A stretch of 64,000 bases of DNA from Candidatus Babela massiliensis (lineage in GTDB: Bacteria; Babelota; Babeliae; Babelales; Babelaceae): NCBI RefSeq assembly GCF_000513475.1, contig NC_023003.1, positions 62,001 to 126,000 of the forward strand, given 5' to 3'. Positions 35,543 to 44,446 of this stretch are shown here, piece by piece. The notes beneath the pieces are model-generated. The model had not been told where the DNA came from. It made no database searches and saw only the letters and a program-made list of their open reading frames with translations. Position 1 is the first letter of the stretch; each line of letters begins with the position of its first letter. The position numbers were made by a program, and so were the translations under genes.

Positions 35543-36094
35543 TTAACTTCCTCCAAATAATTTTAATAGAGCCATTAAACCTCCTCCAGTAGATCCAGTT
35601 GCTCCACCTAATAATAATGGCAAAATAGTTCCTAGTCCCTGACTTAATCCACTTCCAGTAGATTCTAAGAATCCAGGTTGTCTAGGAAAATATACATTCT
35701 CAAAGGATGGTTGGGTAGCTAGTCCAAGCAAACTACTTAATGTATTTTGATTCATGTTTTGTTGTTGTATTCCATACTGACTTCTCAATCCAGCTAATCC
35801 CTGTTCTAGTCCGGAAGCAGCATTGCCTAAAGCTCCTTGAAAAGCAGAGGAATTTTGTCCTCCTCCCATAGCTGTAAATCTTTCTGCAAGACTAGGTACA
35901 GTTTGTGTAGTAAACTGATTACGAGCTTGTTGTTCTATAGGCGCAAATCCTTGATCAGCTCCGGTTCTAGGATTCTGCAATAAAGATAATATCTGTTGTA
36001 TTGATTGATTCTGTAATTGCTGCTGTGGTTGAGTTAAGCGTTGAAATTGTTGTGTTCTAGCGGGAGTTCCGCCCAATATATCTGAAAGTGCCAT
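35543..36094 (-). CDS. Phage virion-like protein, Gln/Gly-rich
   Basis: A 183-aa product with a Gln-rich N-terminus (RLTQPQQQLQNQSIQQIL), a central helical region with GGGQNSSAFQGALGNAASG and a Gly-rich end (LLGGATGSTGGGLMALL). This shape is typical of small podovirus-like neck or internal proteins next to tail genes. It lies in an operon with the genes on both sides (nine bases to the upstream stop, downstream start two bases before its stop). No specific family was identified. Confidence 0.55.
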   Translation of the reverse strand: MALSDILGGTPARTQQFQRLTQPQQQLQNQSIQQILSLLQNPRTGADQGFAPIEQQARNQFTTQTVPSLAERFTAMGGGQNSSAFQGALGNAASGLEQGLAGLRSQYGIQQQNMNQNTLSSLLGLATQPSFENVYFPRQPGFLESTGSGLSQGLGTILPLLLGGATGSTGGGLMALLKLFGGS

Positions 36095-36102
36095 AATAAT
36101 CC

Positions 36103-36321
36103 CTATTCTTTTTCTTTTTTCTTCTTTTTGCTGTCACTGATATTAAGCCCTTTAGCTACTGCGGCTTTTTTACTGGTTATTTTTTCGCCACCGTTCTTAT
36201 TTTTAGTAAGTTCACCACGAGATAGTTCATCTAATTGCTTTGCAACTTCTCTTCTATCTCTTTCGGTATATCTTTTTTTAGGTTTTGTAGATTTTCTTCT
36301 AAATGGTACTTTTCTAGCCAT
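36103..36321 (-). CDS. Small basic phage-like protein
   Basis: A 72-aa, very basic protein (RKSTKPKKRYTERDRREVAK) with a C-terminal GEKITSKKAAVAKGL and Lys tail. It resembles small DUF6496-type proteins found near structural genes of some tailed phages, where a KQAIAIGLSEA-like motif is common. GAGGAG precedes the ATG. It sits between the tail-like gene at 36335 and the Gln-rich gene at 35543. Confidence 0.55.
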   Translation of the reverse strand: MARKVPFRRKSTKPKKRYTERDRREVAKQLDELSRGELTKNKNGGEKITSKKAAVAKGLNISDSKKKKKEKE

Positions 36322-36334
36322 GATTTTCTCCTCA

Positions 36335-36874
36335 TTAACTTTGTATATATTCTAAAATAACATAACAAACATTAAAACTAGATCTATTTGATATAGTAGT
36401 AATATTAACGTTAGTATTATCAATGCTTATCTCTATATTAGTGGCTCCAGAAACAGATGCATAAGGTATAGGTATATAATTAAGTCCTGTAGTATCTGAC
36501 GCAGTAGCATATATCTTTGTAAATGTTGTAGCGCTTGTACAAGTGATACCATGTGCAACAGATATGGTTGTAGTGTTGGGTAAAGCCCCAAAGTTAATAA
36601 CCTTTCTGTAAACAGGTCTTTGGGTTGGCGTGGTAGAACTTAAAGAATTTAAGTTGGGGTTGGGAAACCATTGTTGACTTGTAATCATCTCAAATTCATT
36701 AGTATACTGCGCAGTTTCTTTAACGTTAATAACGTTAGACATAAGATTAAGATTTTGGTACATACGCACTAGTATTTCTTTTAATTCTGGTGATAAATTA
36801 CTAGCATAAATAATACTAGGATCCCAGATATTCGTAGTAGGTACATAAGCACCAAATTGTGATGATGACGCCAT
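36335..36874 (-). CDS. Phage tail-like beta-rich protein
   Basis: The start MASSSQFGAY at 36874 overlaps the stop of the upstream gene (TAATG), so translation is likely coupled. The 179-aa product has a helical first part (SPELKEILVRMYQNLNLM) and a Thr/Ser/Ile-rich beta-type second part (NTTTISVAHGI, TNIEISIDNTN). The mix fits a minor tail or receptor-facing component. It was read as coming from the same virion operon because of spacing and base composition. No named family was recognised. Confidence 0.6.
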   Translation of the reverse strand: MASSSQFGAYVPTTNIWDPSIIYASNLSPELKEILVRMYQNLNLMSNVINVKETAQYTNEFEMITSQQWFPNPNLNSLSSTTPTQRPVYRKVINFGALPNTTTISVAHGITCTSATTFTKIYATASDTTGLNYIPIPYASVSGATNIEISIDNTNVNITTISNRSSFNVCYVILEYIQS

Positions 36875-38391
36875 TATTGCAACCTCGAATCTGTAGCTTG
36901 TGTATGTAATAAAATACCTTCTAAAATAAATGGAGACCAAGCACTAGCCATATTAGAGATCTGATCATTACTCATATAAATATATATCTGAATGCATTCA
37001 CCATAAGTCTGAAAATATATAGTGTGCCATAACCTTTCTTGATATTGCTCTAAAGGATAATATCTTGGATTATATGGAGAAGTTTCTAAAATATTATTAC
37101 CAAGAATAGAATTTGTAGCTATACCTTCACCGATCATAGATATATTAGTTGAAGAAGGAGAGTAATCTACCGTTACTTGACCATCACTTGTTTTTTCTAC
37201 ACCAAAATCTATCTTAGCTAAATAAACATTTCTTGATTGATTAACATATGGATTCCACTGCTTGCTTCTAATTCTTATATTAGATACTCGCGCTAAAGTT
37301 CCTCCACCTAAATATGATCCAGATATATCAGGAGCTTTTAAGATAATATTATTAGCATCTGTAACTGCATAAACTTGATATATAGTATTATTTGCTGATA
37401 GGCCCACTGCATTTTCTAATGCAACATAATCTGACACATTTAAATTGTGATTAATAACATTTAAATCAACATAACCTACTCCCAAAGTAGCGCTAGGTAT
37501 TGTCATATTAATAACTGCCATAGATGGAGCATTTCTTGTTATATTGGGATCAAGTGTAACCACAAAACCATTGGGCGTGCCTGCTAATATTACTCTTTGT
37601 TGTGCTTCTCTTAAGCCACTTATCCAAGTAAAATTTGCTTCCTGCCAAGTAATATTACTAGTTGCCCATACACTATCAAGTTGCTGCTCAAAATAACCAA
37701 AAACAGTAAAACAATCATCATTTATTGCCCAAGAACCATTTTGATAATTATATACAAGAACTTGATTAGGAAAGTTCTGAGTATTTGTAGTACTATTATT
37801 CATATAAGACCAATAAACAGTTTCCTGTTGATAATCTCTTATGCCACATGTTCTTGCTTGTTCATCATTTTCTACTTTAAAATCAAATATAATATTAGGT
37901 ATCTTGCTATCGATACGTTGAACGTTTGAACCATTACAAGCGTGTACACCAGTATTTCCAATAGTTAATATATTAGTATCAAATGGAACTGTAGAGAATG
38001 TAGATTGCGATCCCAGCTCTGTATTTAATTTCTGCCAAACGAATGGAAGTACTTCATTTCCAGTATATGCTAATTCCCATGTGGATCGCTCAAAATAGAC
38101 AATTAATCTATCTTTGATGAATTCAGCACTAATAATCTCTTCTTCTGTTGTAGCGTCTATAAATCCTGCTCCATCAGCAACCTGTCCGCCAGTAGTCTGA
38201 TTAGGCTCTAGCCATGCATTTGTTGCAAAAGGGCTTCCATTATGTGAATATCTACATCTGTTTTTATAGTTAGTATAGGTAGTTCCATCAGTCTCAATTG
38301 TATCTAGTAAAATTAATCTATTCTTAAAAGGTAAAATAATTCTGGCAGTTTGAACAAAATTACCAGCAGTTAAAAATACTGTTACTGCACT
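36874..38391 (-). pseudogene. 5'-truncated phage tail/neck structural gene
   Basis: The frame stays open for 505 codons from just inside a TAA at 38392-38394 to the stop at 36874, but no ATG, GTG or TTG occurs before an internal ATG at 37803. The upstream part encodes clear protein in the same frame (LPFKNRLILLDTIETDG, RLIVYFERSTWELAYTG, GVHACNGSNVQRID, NQVLVYNYQNGSWAI). The pattern resembles P22 gp10-like DNA-stabilisation or tail-tube proteins, by recollection only. The N-terminus is lost close to the right arm of the inverted repeat. Translation from 37803 would give a 309-aa fragment. Confidence 0.65.
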
Positions 38392-38499
38392 TTATTTCCG
38401 CTTAAGACAATATTTTCAGAGCAAGGAAAAAGGGTGTGAATAATGTAAGTCATTTACTATTTTTTAGTATCGACCTCTTCATGTCTGTAATCTACTCAT
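38392..38499. other. Right junction of the island
   Basis: The non-coding stretch between the truncated phage gene and the inverted-repeat arm. It includes most of a perfect 10-bp hairpin at 38481-38508 (ATGTCTGTAA ... TTACAGACAT), whose right side enters the repeat arm. Confidence 0.5.
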
Positions 38500-38859
38500 T
38501 ACAGACATCACAAGGTTAAGACTACACAATTTCAAGAAATTTGCTTTTTTTTGTAAAAAAATAAAAAATTTAGCACAAAAATTATCTTTCTTATTTCTAA
38601 ATTTAAGAACATTTTTATTAATTTTTCATATATTTTCATTAATCTTTAATTTCTTGCTTTTATATTCATAATTCTTTTAAATATAATATTTTTATTATAT
38701 TTGATATATTTTGTTTCTTTACTTTAATATTAATGTCTTTTAAAGACTCAACTTTTATTTCCTAGGTCTTCTTAATTTTTATTTAGATCCTGCTTCTTTT
38801 AATATCTCAACTATATCTTTATAACCTTTTTCAGATGCTATCATTAAAGCTGTATTGCC
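38500..38859. repeat. Right arm of ~360-bp inverted repeat
   Basis: Reverse complement of 30760-31117 with roughly 94 percent identity by eye in the non-coding part. It spans the 3' end of the ANK gene at 38779-39792 and about 280 bases downstream of it. Confidence 0.9.
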
Positions 38860-39792
38860 TTCATAATCTTTAGAATTAACATTAGCACCTTCATTTATTA
38901 ATATTTTTACTATATCTTTATGACCTTTTTTAGATGCTACCATTAAAGCTGTATCATTATTAAACGTACTTTTAGCATCAATATCAGCACCTTTATCTAT
39001 TAATAGCTCTACTATATCTTTATGTCCATTGCTAGATGCAAGCATTAAAGCCGTAAAGCCGTATTCATTTTTAGTATTAATACTAGCACCTTTATCTATT
39101 AATATTTGAACTATATCTTTATGATCATTTATAGATGCCCGCATTAAAGCTGTAAAGCCATTGTTATTTTTAGTATTAATACTAGCGCCTGATTTTATTA
39201 ATATTTCTACTACCTCTTTATATCCCCCATAAGAAGCCTTCATTAAAGCTGTATTGCCACCATATTGACTTTTAGAATTAACATCAACACCTGCTAATAT
39301 TAATTTAACTGTTACTTTGAAATATTCTTTAGATTTAGGATCTTTATTTAATATATTAATAAAGGCTCTATTGAGATCTTCAGTTGATAAACCTTGGACT
39401 TTATATTCTTCAATAGATTTAATTTTTAAATTTTCAAAGAGTTCATCAAAACGTTTTGATTTTAACTCTTTTATTAATTGATTTAAATAATTTTTTAAAG
39501 ATGGTGATTTTGAAGCAACATTCAATACATCTTTAAATTGTTGAGATACAAGAGCTATTTCTTGTAAATTGATTTTCTTTGGTTGTTGAAATATATCATT
39601 CCACTTATTAATAGTTTCTTTAACTTGTTGTATCACAGTTTCATTGATAATAGCTATCATAAGTTCTGCAGGTAGACTTAATAATTGAGACTCTTGTTCA
39701 GTTACCATATAATCTTGATTTTCCATTGAGATTATATTATTCATAAATAGAATTGATAACAATATTATATATAGATGTTTTATTTTATTCAT
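38779..39792 (-). CDS. Secreted ankyrin protein, subfamily B, right border of island
   Basis: The mirror partner of 29905-30840. The 337-aa product has MNKIKHLYIILL, signal peptide ending IISM, LSLPAELMIAIINE (about residue 38), the SLKNYLNQLIKELK helix region and DLNRAFINIL. About six very regular ANK repeats follow (KEYGFTALMLASSNGHKDIV type). It ends EILKEAGSK, nearly the same as its partner (EILKEAESK). AAAGGAT precedes the ATG. Confidence 0.89.
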   Translation of the reverse strand: MNKIKHLYIILLSILFMNNIISMENQDYMVTEQESQLLSLPAELMIAIINETVIQQVKETINKWNDIFQQPKKINLQEIALVSQQFKDVLNVASKSPSLKNYLNQLIKELKSKRFDELFENLKIKSIEEYKVQGLSTEDLNRAFINILNKDPKSKEYFKVTVKLILAGVDVNSKSQYGGNTALMKASYGGYKEVVEILIKSGASINTKNNNGFTALMRASINDHKDIVQILIDKGASINTKNEYGFTALMLASSNGHKDIVELLIDKGADIDAKSTFNNDTALMVASKKGHKDIVKILINEGANVNSKDYEGNTALMIASEKGYKDIVEILKEAGSK

Positions 39793-40152
39793 TTTATCCT
39801 TTAATAATTTATTTTAAATAATTAATATTTTTAAATAAATTATATACTAATTGAAAATAAAAATCAATTTACTTAAACTCTATAAATTTGAGACAAAGAA
39901 AAAGACCTATAAACATTTAAACCAAAAGATTAGGTTATATGGAGAAAATCAAAAATTAATCTTAAGTAATTTAAAACTTTCAAGTACAACTATAAATTTA
40001 AACCTCGTTATCAAATACCAGATGTATCACTCAGCTAAATAATATAGCATAAAAATAAATTTTAATGTATAATATTCTAATATTTTAAATATATGTCCTT
40101 GATAAGGACAATAAAATATAATTCAATTATATATCTATCATAGGGGCAATAA
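39793..40152. other. Intergenic stretch before RNA ligase
   Basis: No supported gene; a 63-codon frame starting with TTG has no ribosome site. It holds the subfamily-B promoter for the minus-strand gene and a small hairpin GTCCTT-GAT-AAGGAC (40095-40109) in the leader of the RNA ligase gene. Confidence 0.5.
39839..39855 (-). promoter_or_regulatory. Subfamily-B promoter motif
   Basis: On the minus strand TTCAATTAGTATATAAT, with the -10 TATAAT at 39844-39839. It is about 47 bases before the ATG at 39792. Confidence 0.6.
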
Positions 40153-40788
40153 ATGCAATATCCCAAAATACAAACCTTATGGAAGCGCCATCTTAATGGT
40201 CCGCATAGGGGTAAAATTATAGAAGGTTCTTACTCTGAAAAAGAGTTTGAAAATATAGTCCATTGGAGTATCAGTGAAAAAATTGACGGCACTAATGTTC
40301 GCATAAATTATGATCCAATTAGTAATCAGATTACATTTAAAGGTAAAAGTGATGATTCAAAACTTCCGCCTATTCTTGAGGAATATCTTCGTTCACATTT
40401 TACTCTTGAACTTATGCAATCAGCATTTGCTAATCAAGACCATATAACACTATATGGCGAAGGATTCGGCGGTAATATACAAGCTGCAGGACCCTTTTAT
40501 AAAAAAGAAGCAGGTTTCATACTCTTTGATGCAAAAGTAGGCCAAGTGTGGTTAGAAAGAGATGCTATTGAAAAACTTGCAACTAAACTTCAAATACCTT
40601 CAGCTCCAGAGTTAGGAGTAATGACTAAAGAGGAAGTAATTAATTTTGTTAAATCTAAACCAAAGAGCATCGTGTCCCAGCAGCCTTATCAAATGGAAGG
40701 CATTATTGCTAGATCAAAGCCATTAATATTCCATCCGGATGGACATCCTATAATGTGGAAACTTAAAGTACGCGATTTTGACGTTTAA
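40153..40788 (+). CDS. RNA ligase, Rnl2-like nucleotidyltransferase core
   Basis: The 211-aa enzyme carries all nucleotidyltransferase motifs of the RNA ligase family. Motif I is EKIDGTN with Lys43 as the adenylated residue, motif III is LYGEGFGG (100-107), IIIa is GFILFDAKV, IV is MEGIIAR and V is WKLKVRDF (Lys203 and Lys205). It would join RNA ends or repair nicks using ATP. No C-terminal domain beyond the catalytic core and no kinase or phosphatase partner is adjacent. GGGG lies before the ATG. It is a good match to stand-alone ligases, and its location beside the phage-bearing island may suggest a viral source. Confidence 0.88.
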   Translation: MQYPKIQTLWKRHLNGPHRGKIIEGSYSEKEFENIVHWSISEKIDGTNVRINYDPISNQITFKGKSDDSKLPPILEEYLRSHFTLELMQSAFANQDHITLYGEGFGGNIQAAGPFYKKEAGFILFDAKVGQVWLERDAIEKLATKLQIPSAPELGVMTKEEVINFVKSKPKSIVSQQPYQMEGIIARSKPLIFHPDGHPIMWKLKVRDFDV

Positions 40789-40796
40789 GCTTTTTA

Positions 40797-40828
40797 TACC
40801 AGTATATTTATATATACTGGTATTTTTT
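40797..40828 (+). terminator. Terminator after RNA ligase
   Basis: An 11-bp stem TACCAGTATAT/ATATACTGGTA followed by six T. It directly follows the stop at 40788. Confidence 0.88.
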
Positions 40829-41441
40829 CATTGATACCTGTTAAGTAAAAATTAAATTTTTATTGCTTTTACAATAATCAATATTATGATATAAATATTT
40901 AAATATATTAAAAAATATCTCAGATATAAAAATATTGTTGCTTTTAAAATATATTAATATTTAAAGATAACAAAATTTAATTTAATCTTAAAATATTAAT
41001 TTATATTAAAAAGGATCTTAAATCTTAAAATTATGACTCTTATTTTTCAAACAAAGAACTTTATTTTTTGTCTATTATTTTTATTCTAAATTTAAAATAC
41101 TAACCACCCGAATACTTATCAATTAATTCTAATGTTTTTAAGTCTCGAAGCCTTAGCTTTATCTAAAGCAGACTTTCCTGATTTTTATTGTATAAGTTGC
41201 TGACTGCTTTTGAGATCAATCGCAAATTATTTAATTCACAAGGCAATTTATTAAAGTCGTCTTTAAAAGTAAAAATATTATTATAGCTGCTAATGTAATT
41301 TTTAATTGCTTGCTTAAATACTAACAGTTCATCTTTATAAAATTGAATCAATATCAGATTTATAGTATAGTGATAATAAGATTAAACTTATACATTTCTT
41401 TATAATTTTTTATATTTTCTTGATTTTAAATTGTTTATATA
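40829..41441. other. Long AT-rich gap containing an ANK remnant
   Basis: Apart from the decayed ANK gene at 41100-41351 the region is AT-rich without supported genes or clear structures. Confidence 0.5.
41100..41351 (-). pseudogene. Decayed ankyrin gene, subfamily A-like
   Basis: A 62-codon frame carries an N-terminal module piece (NKLPCELNNLRLISKAVSNL). It lacks the repeats and stops. Directly downstream in other frames are GKSALDKAKA and then KTLELIDKYSGG-stop, typical ANK protein ends. The central part has been deleted and the remainder frameshifted. Confidence 0.55.
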
Positions 41442-42683
41442 TTAGTTAGTTTTTGTAACTTGATTAAGAATAATCTCAACTATATCATTACATCCACGAT
41501 TTTGAGCAAAAGATAAAGCCGTATTTTCAAAATTATCTTTAAAATAAATGTTAGCACCTAAATTTAATAACATTTGAACTATACTTTTATTACAATTTCT
41601 ACAAGCAAACATTAAGGCTGTTTCTCCATGTAAATTCTGAAGATTAATGTTATTTGGATACCGAAGTAGTAATTTGATTATCTCACTATCGTTCATTAAA
41701 CAAGCAAGCATCAATGGAGTATAATTTAACTTATTTACAGCATTAGTTTTAGCATTATGCTTAATTAAAATTTTAAGCATCTCAATATTGATATTACGTA
41801 AAGCCCAAAAGATCGCACTATCTCCTTCTTTATCTTGAATATTTATATCTGCTTTATGTTTAATTAATAAATATGCTAATTCTATATTATTATAGTAAAC
41901 AGCATGCATCAAAGCTGTCCACCCATAAGAATTTTGATAATCTATATCGATATTATGTTCAATAAATAAATGTACAAGATCTTTAGCATTTATTTTTATA
42001 GAGTAAATTAGAGGAGAGTCTTTCTGTTGATTAAAGTATATGTTATTAAATTTTGCTCCTCGTAGTACAAAAATTCTTGCTATATATTCATTTCCAAATT
42101 GAATAGCATATTTCAGAGCACTATATTTAAGGTTATTTACAAAATTTATATCTGCACCATAATCTATTAACAAATTTATTAAGTTCATAAATTTATTAGT
42201 CTTAGCAATTAATATTAATGGAGTTATAATCTCCTGATTTACTATCATACGCAAATTAGGATTAGCCTTTGCTATTATTAACTTTGCTACTTTTTTTTCT
42301 ATATCTTCATTAGCATTTATATAGAAATTTAACAAAATACATCTTAGATGCATATCTAATTCTTCTCTTTCTAACTTAGATTCTTCAGGAGCAAAATGAA
42401 CTTTAGCTATTTCTTGGGGTAAGTTTAATTCAAGAAACATATTCTTTAATAATTGTAAATTTTTATCACTTTCTTTTTTATTAAGAAAATCTTTTGCATC
42501 TTTAATGGCATAAAATATATTACTATTTTTTACTTTTAACTCTACTGATTTATAAAGACTAATTTCTAATTCATTTACTAATTTACTTAAATTTTTATCT
42601 TTTTTCATAGAATTAAGAGTATAAAAAGTAAAATTAAAAATTATACTTAAAAAAAATAGTGATAAATATCTAATTTTTGTCAT
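41442..42683 (-). CDS. Secreted ankyrin protein, subfamily A without F-box
   Basis: A 413-aa product with a signal peptide (about 1-25), no LPxE F-box core, but VHFAPEESKLEREELDMHL (about 110) and LIIAKANPNLR of the subfamily-A module. About eight ANK repeats follow (SYGWTALMHAV, HGETALMFACRN). AAGAG precedes the ATG. The next minus-strand gene upstream starts about 1.5 kb away, with an 85-base gap between the two genes, so co-transcription is possible. Confidence 0.85.
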   Translation of the reverse strand: MTKIRYLSLFFLSIIFNFTFYTLNSMKKDKNLSKLVNELEISLYKSVELKVKNSNIFYAIKDAKDFLNKKESDKNLQLLKNMFLELNLPQEIAKVHFAPEESKLEREELDMHLRCILLNFYINANEDIEKKVAKLIIAKANPNLRMIVNQEIITPLILIAKTNKFMNLINLLIDYGADINFVNNLKYSALKYAIQFGNEYIARIFVLRGAKFNNIYFNQQKDSPLIYSIKINAKDLVHLFIEHNIDIDYQNSYGWTALMHAVYYNNIELAYLLIKHKADINIQDKEGDSAIFWALRNINIEMLKILIKHNAKTNAVNKLNYTPLMLACLMNDSEIIKLLLRYPNNINLQNLHGETALMFACRNCNKSIVQMLLNLGANIYFKDNFENTALSFAQNRGCNDIVEIILNQVTKTN

Positions 42684-42768
42684 AGACTCTTATAATTAAT
42701 GCTATTATGCTTTATTCATAATGATTATGACATAAAACTATGTAAGTAAGTCAAGTATAAATTAGTTT

Positions 42769-44232
42769 TTAAGATAATAAACAAATCCAGCTTGCATTAT
42801 CCTTTAACAATTGAGCAATTTTTTTATGATTATCATCCGAATATTCCCTGGCTATCAACTCTGCTGTCAATTTTTCATTATTCTTTATTCTAGTATTAGC
42901 ACCAGAATCTAACAATAACTTAATTATATTGTAATTTCCTATTCTTGTTGCTTCAATTAAAGCAGTATCTCCATGCAAATTTTGATCATTAATACTTACA
43001 TGAAAATCAATAAGTAGTTTAACCATACGGTAATTGCCAGCATTAACAACTATCATTAATAGTGTATCAAAACCAAAACCATAGATTCTATCATTTACAT
43101 TTGCTCCTTTTTCGCATAAAAATTGAGCAAGATTGTAGAAATCATTTTGGCAAGCTGTTATTAGAGCGCTACGGTTATTATAGTGTGAATTAATATTTAT
43201 ATCAGTAGAATCTAGTAATAATTCTACCATGTCTTTTCTATCGTTTTCAACAGCAATATGTAAATAGTCAGAGTCTTTTAAAGATTTCTTATTATGAGCG
43301 ATGAGAAATTTTGCCACATCAATCCTATTATGTTTAATGGCACTTCCCAATGGAGAAGTTCCCCATGGATCAAGGCTATACATATCTGCATTATTATTAA
43401 TTAGCAATTTTACTATTTCCAACAGTCCTCTTTTACATGCTATTGTTAAAGCATTTTCTCCCAAGTTATTTTTTAAATTAACGTTTATACCATTTTTGAT
43501 AAATATTTCAGCTATTTCTTTTACTAAGTTCTTATCTAAAAATACATTCTTCAACAAAATGATCAAAGAATTATTGCCTTGTTTATCCTGTAAATTAATA
43601 TCTACACCATAGTTCAATAATAATTCTATGGTCTCCTTTTGTCCTTTATGAACAGCCATAATTAAAGGGTGTTGCCCTTTATTATTTATAGTTTCAATAT
43701 TAGTGCTATAAATTAATATAACTTTTAAAAGATTTATAAGATTATAATTATCCTTATTTTTCCGTATTAAATAGAATATAATATGTTCATTATTAATCTT
43801 CAAATTTAACTTTAAAGCTAAAATTATCAATTTAGCAGCCTTTAGTTCTTGATCTTTCAACTCCTCTTTATCTTTTGATAAATCAAAAGATAATATATCA
43901 AGTAATTGGTTCTTTAAATCATCTTCATCCTTAATATCTATATCTTGAGTAAAATGTTCTATAGCTATCTTTTTAGATTTTGATATTAAATCAGGAATTA
44001 AAGTTCTAAATGTTCTATTTATTTTAAATATTAAATTTAAATAAATTTTAATATCTTTAAATGGATTAAAAATATCATTATTCAATATTGTTGTTTTCAA
44101 ATTTTGAGCAAGAATGTGTAATTTTAACTCATCAGGTAGATCTTGTAAGTCCTTTTGACAAGAATTTATGCAAAAAGTTGCTATGCAAAGAGATAGTAAT
44201 AAAGATAATCTAAAAATTTTCGTATTTTTCAT
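42769..44232 (-). CDS. Secreted F-box-like ankyrin protein, possible lipoprotein
   Basis: The start at 44232 (MKNTKIFRLS) puts a signal peptide at the N-terminus; an ATG 33 bases earlier lacks a ribosome site and would bury it. The signal ends FCINSC, which weakly resembles a lipobox, so lipid attachment is possible. The F-box-like segment QDLPDELKLHIL is clear and the module follows with NDIFNPFKDIKIYL. About nine ANK repeats fill the 487-aa product; several are irregular. Confidence 0.85.
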   Translation of the reverse strand: MKNTKIFRLSLLLSLCIATFCINSCQKDLQDLPDELKLHILAQNLKTTILNNDIFNPFKDIKIYLNLIFKINRTFRTLIPDLISKSKKIAIEHFTQDIDIKDEDDLKNQLLDILSFDLSKDKEELKDQELKAAKLIILALKLNLKINNEHIIFYLIRKNKDNYNLINLLKVILIYSTNIETINNKGQHPLIMAVHKGQKETIELLLNYGVDINLQDKQGNNSLIILLKNVFLDKNLVKEIAEIFIKNGINVNLKNNLGENALTIACKRGLLEIVKLLINNNADMYSLDPWGTSPLGSAIKHNRIDVAKFLIAHNKKSLKDSDYLHIAVENDRKDMVELLLDSTDININSHYNNRSALITACQNDFYNLAQFLCEKGANVNDRIYGFGFDTLLMIVVNAGNYRMVKLLIDFHVSINDQNLHGDTALIEATRIGNYNIIKLLLDSGANTRIKNNEKLTAELIAREYSDDNHKKIAQLLKDNASWICLLS

Positions 44233-44384
44233 ATTAATCCATAATTGAGAATTGAGATGATACATAATTATAATATAAATATACTATATACTATAAGAGT
44301 GTAAATATTTTATTTATATATTTTGGAATATACATTTGGAAATATTTTAATTATTATTTATATTATTTTATCATTGGCTTTTTA

Positions 44385-44402
44385 TTACTATTAGTATATA
44401 AT
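44385..44402 (+). promoter_or_regulatory. Subfamily-B promoter motif
   Basis: TTACTATTAGTATATAAT with the -10 TATAAT at 44397-44402, 45 bases before the ATG. Confidence 0.55.
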
Positions 44403-44446
44403 TATTAAAAAATACTATATTAAATATAAATTATAAGGATAAAAAA

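Noticed and set aside
36128-36355. Plus-strand frame opposite the small basic phage protein
   Set aside because: The minus-strand gene has GAGGAG, fits the operon spacing and has a sensible composition; the plus frame is its shadow.
30760-38859. Classical transposon or insertion sequence
   Set aside because: No transposase gene, short terminal repeats or target-site duplication was found; the inverted repeat consists of ANK gene ends and their downstream DNA.
39851-40042. 63-codon plus-strand open frame
   Set aside because: It starts with TTG, lacks a ribosome site, and overlaps the subfamily-B promoter region; composition is simply Lys/Leu/Asn-rich AT sequence.
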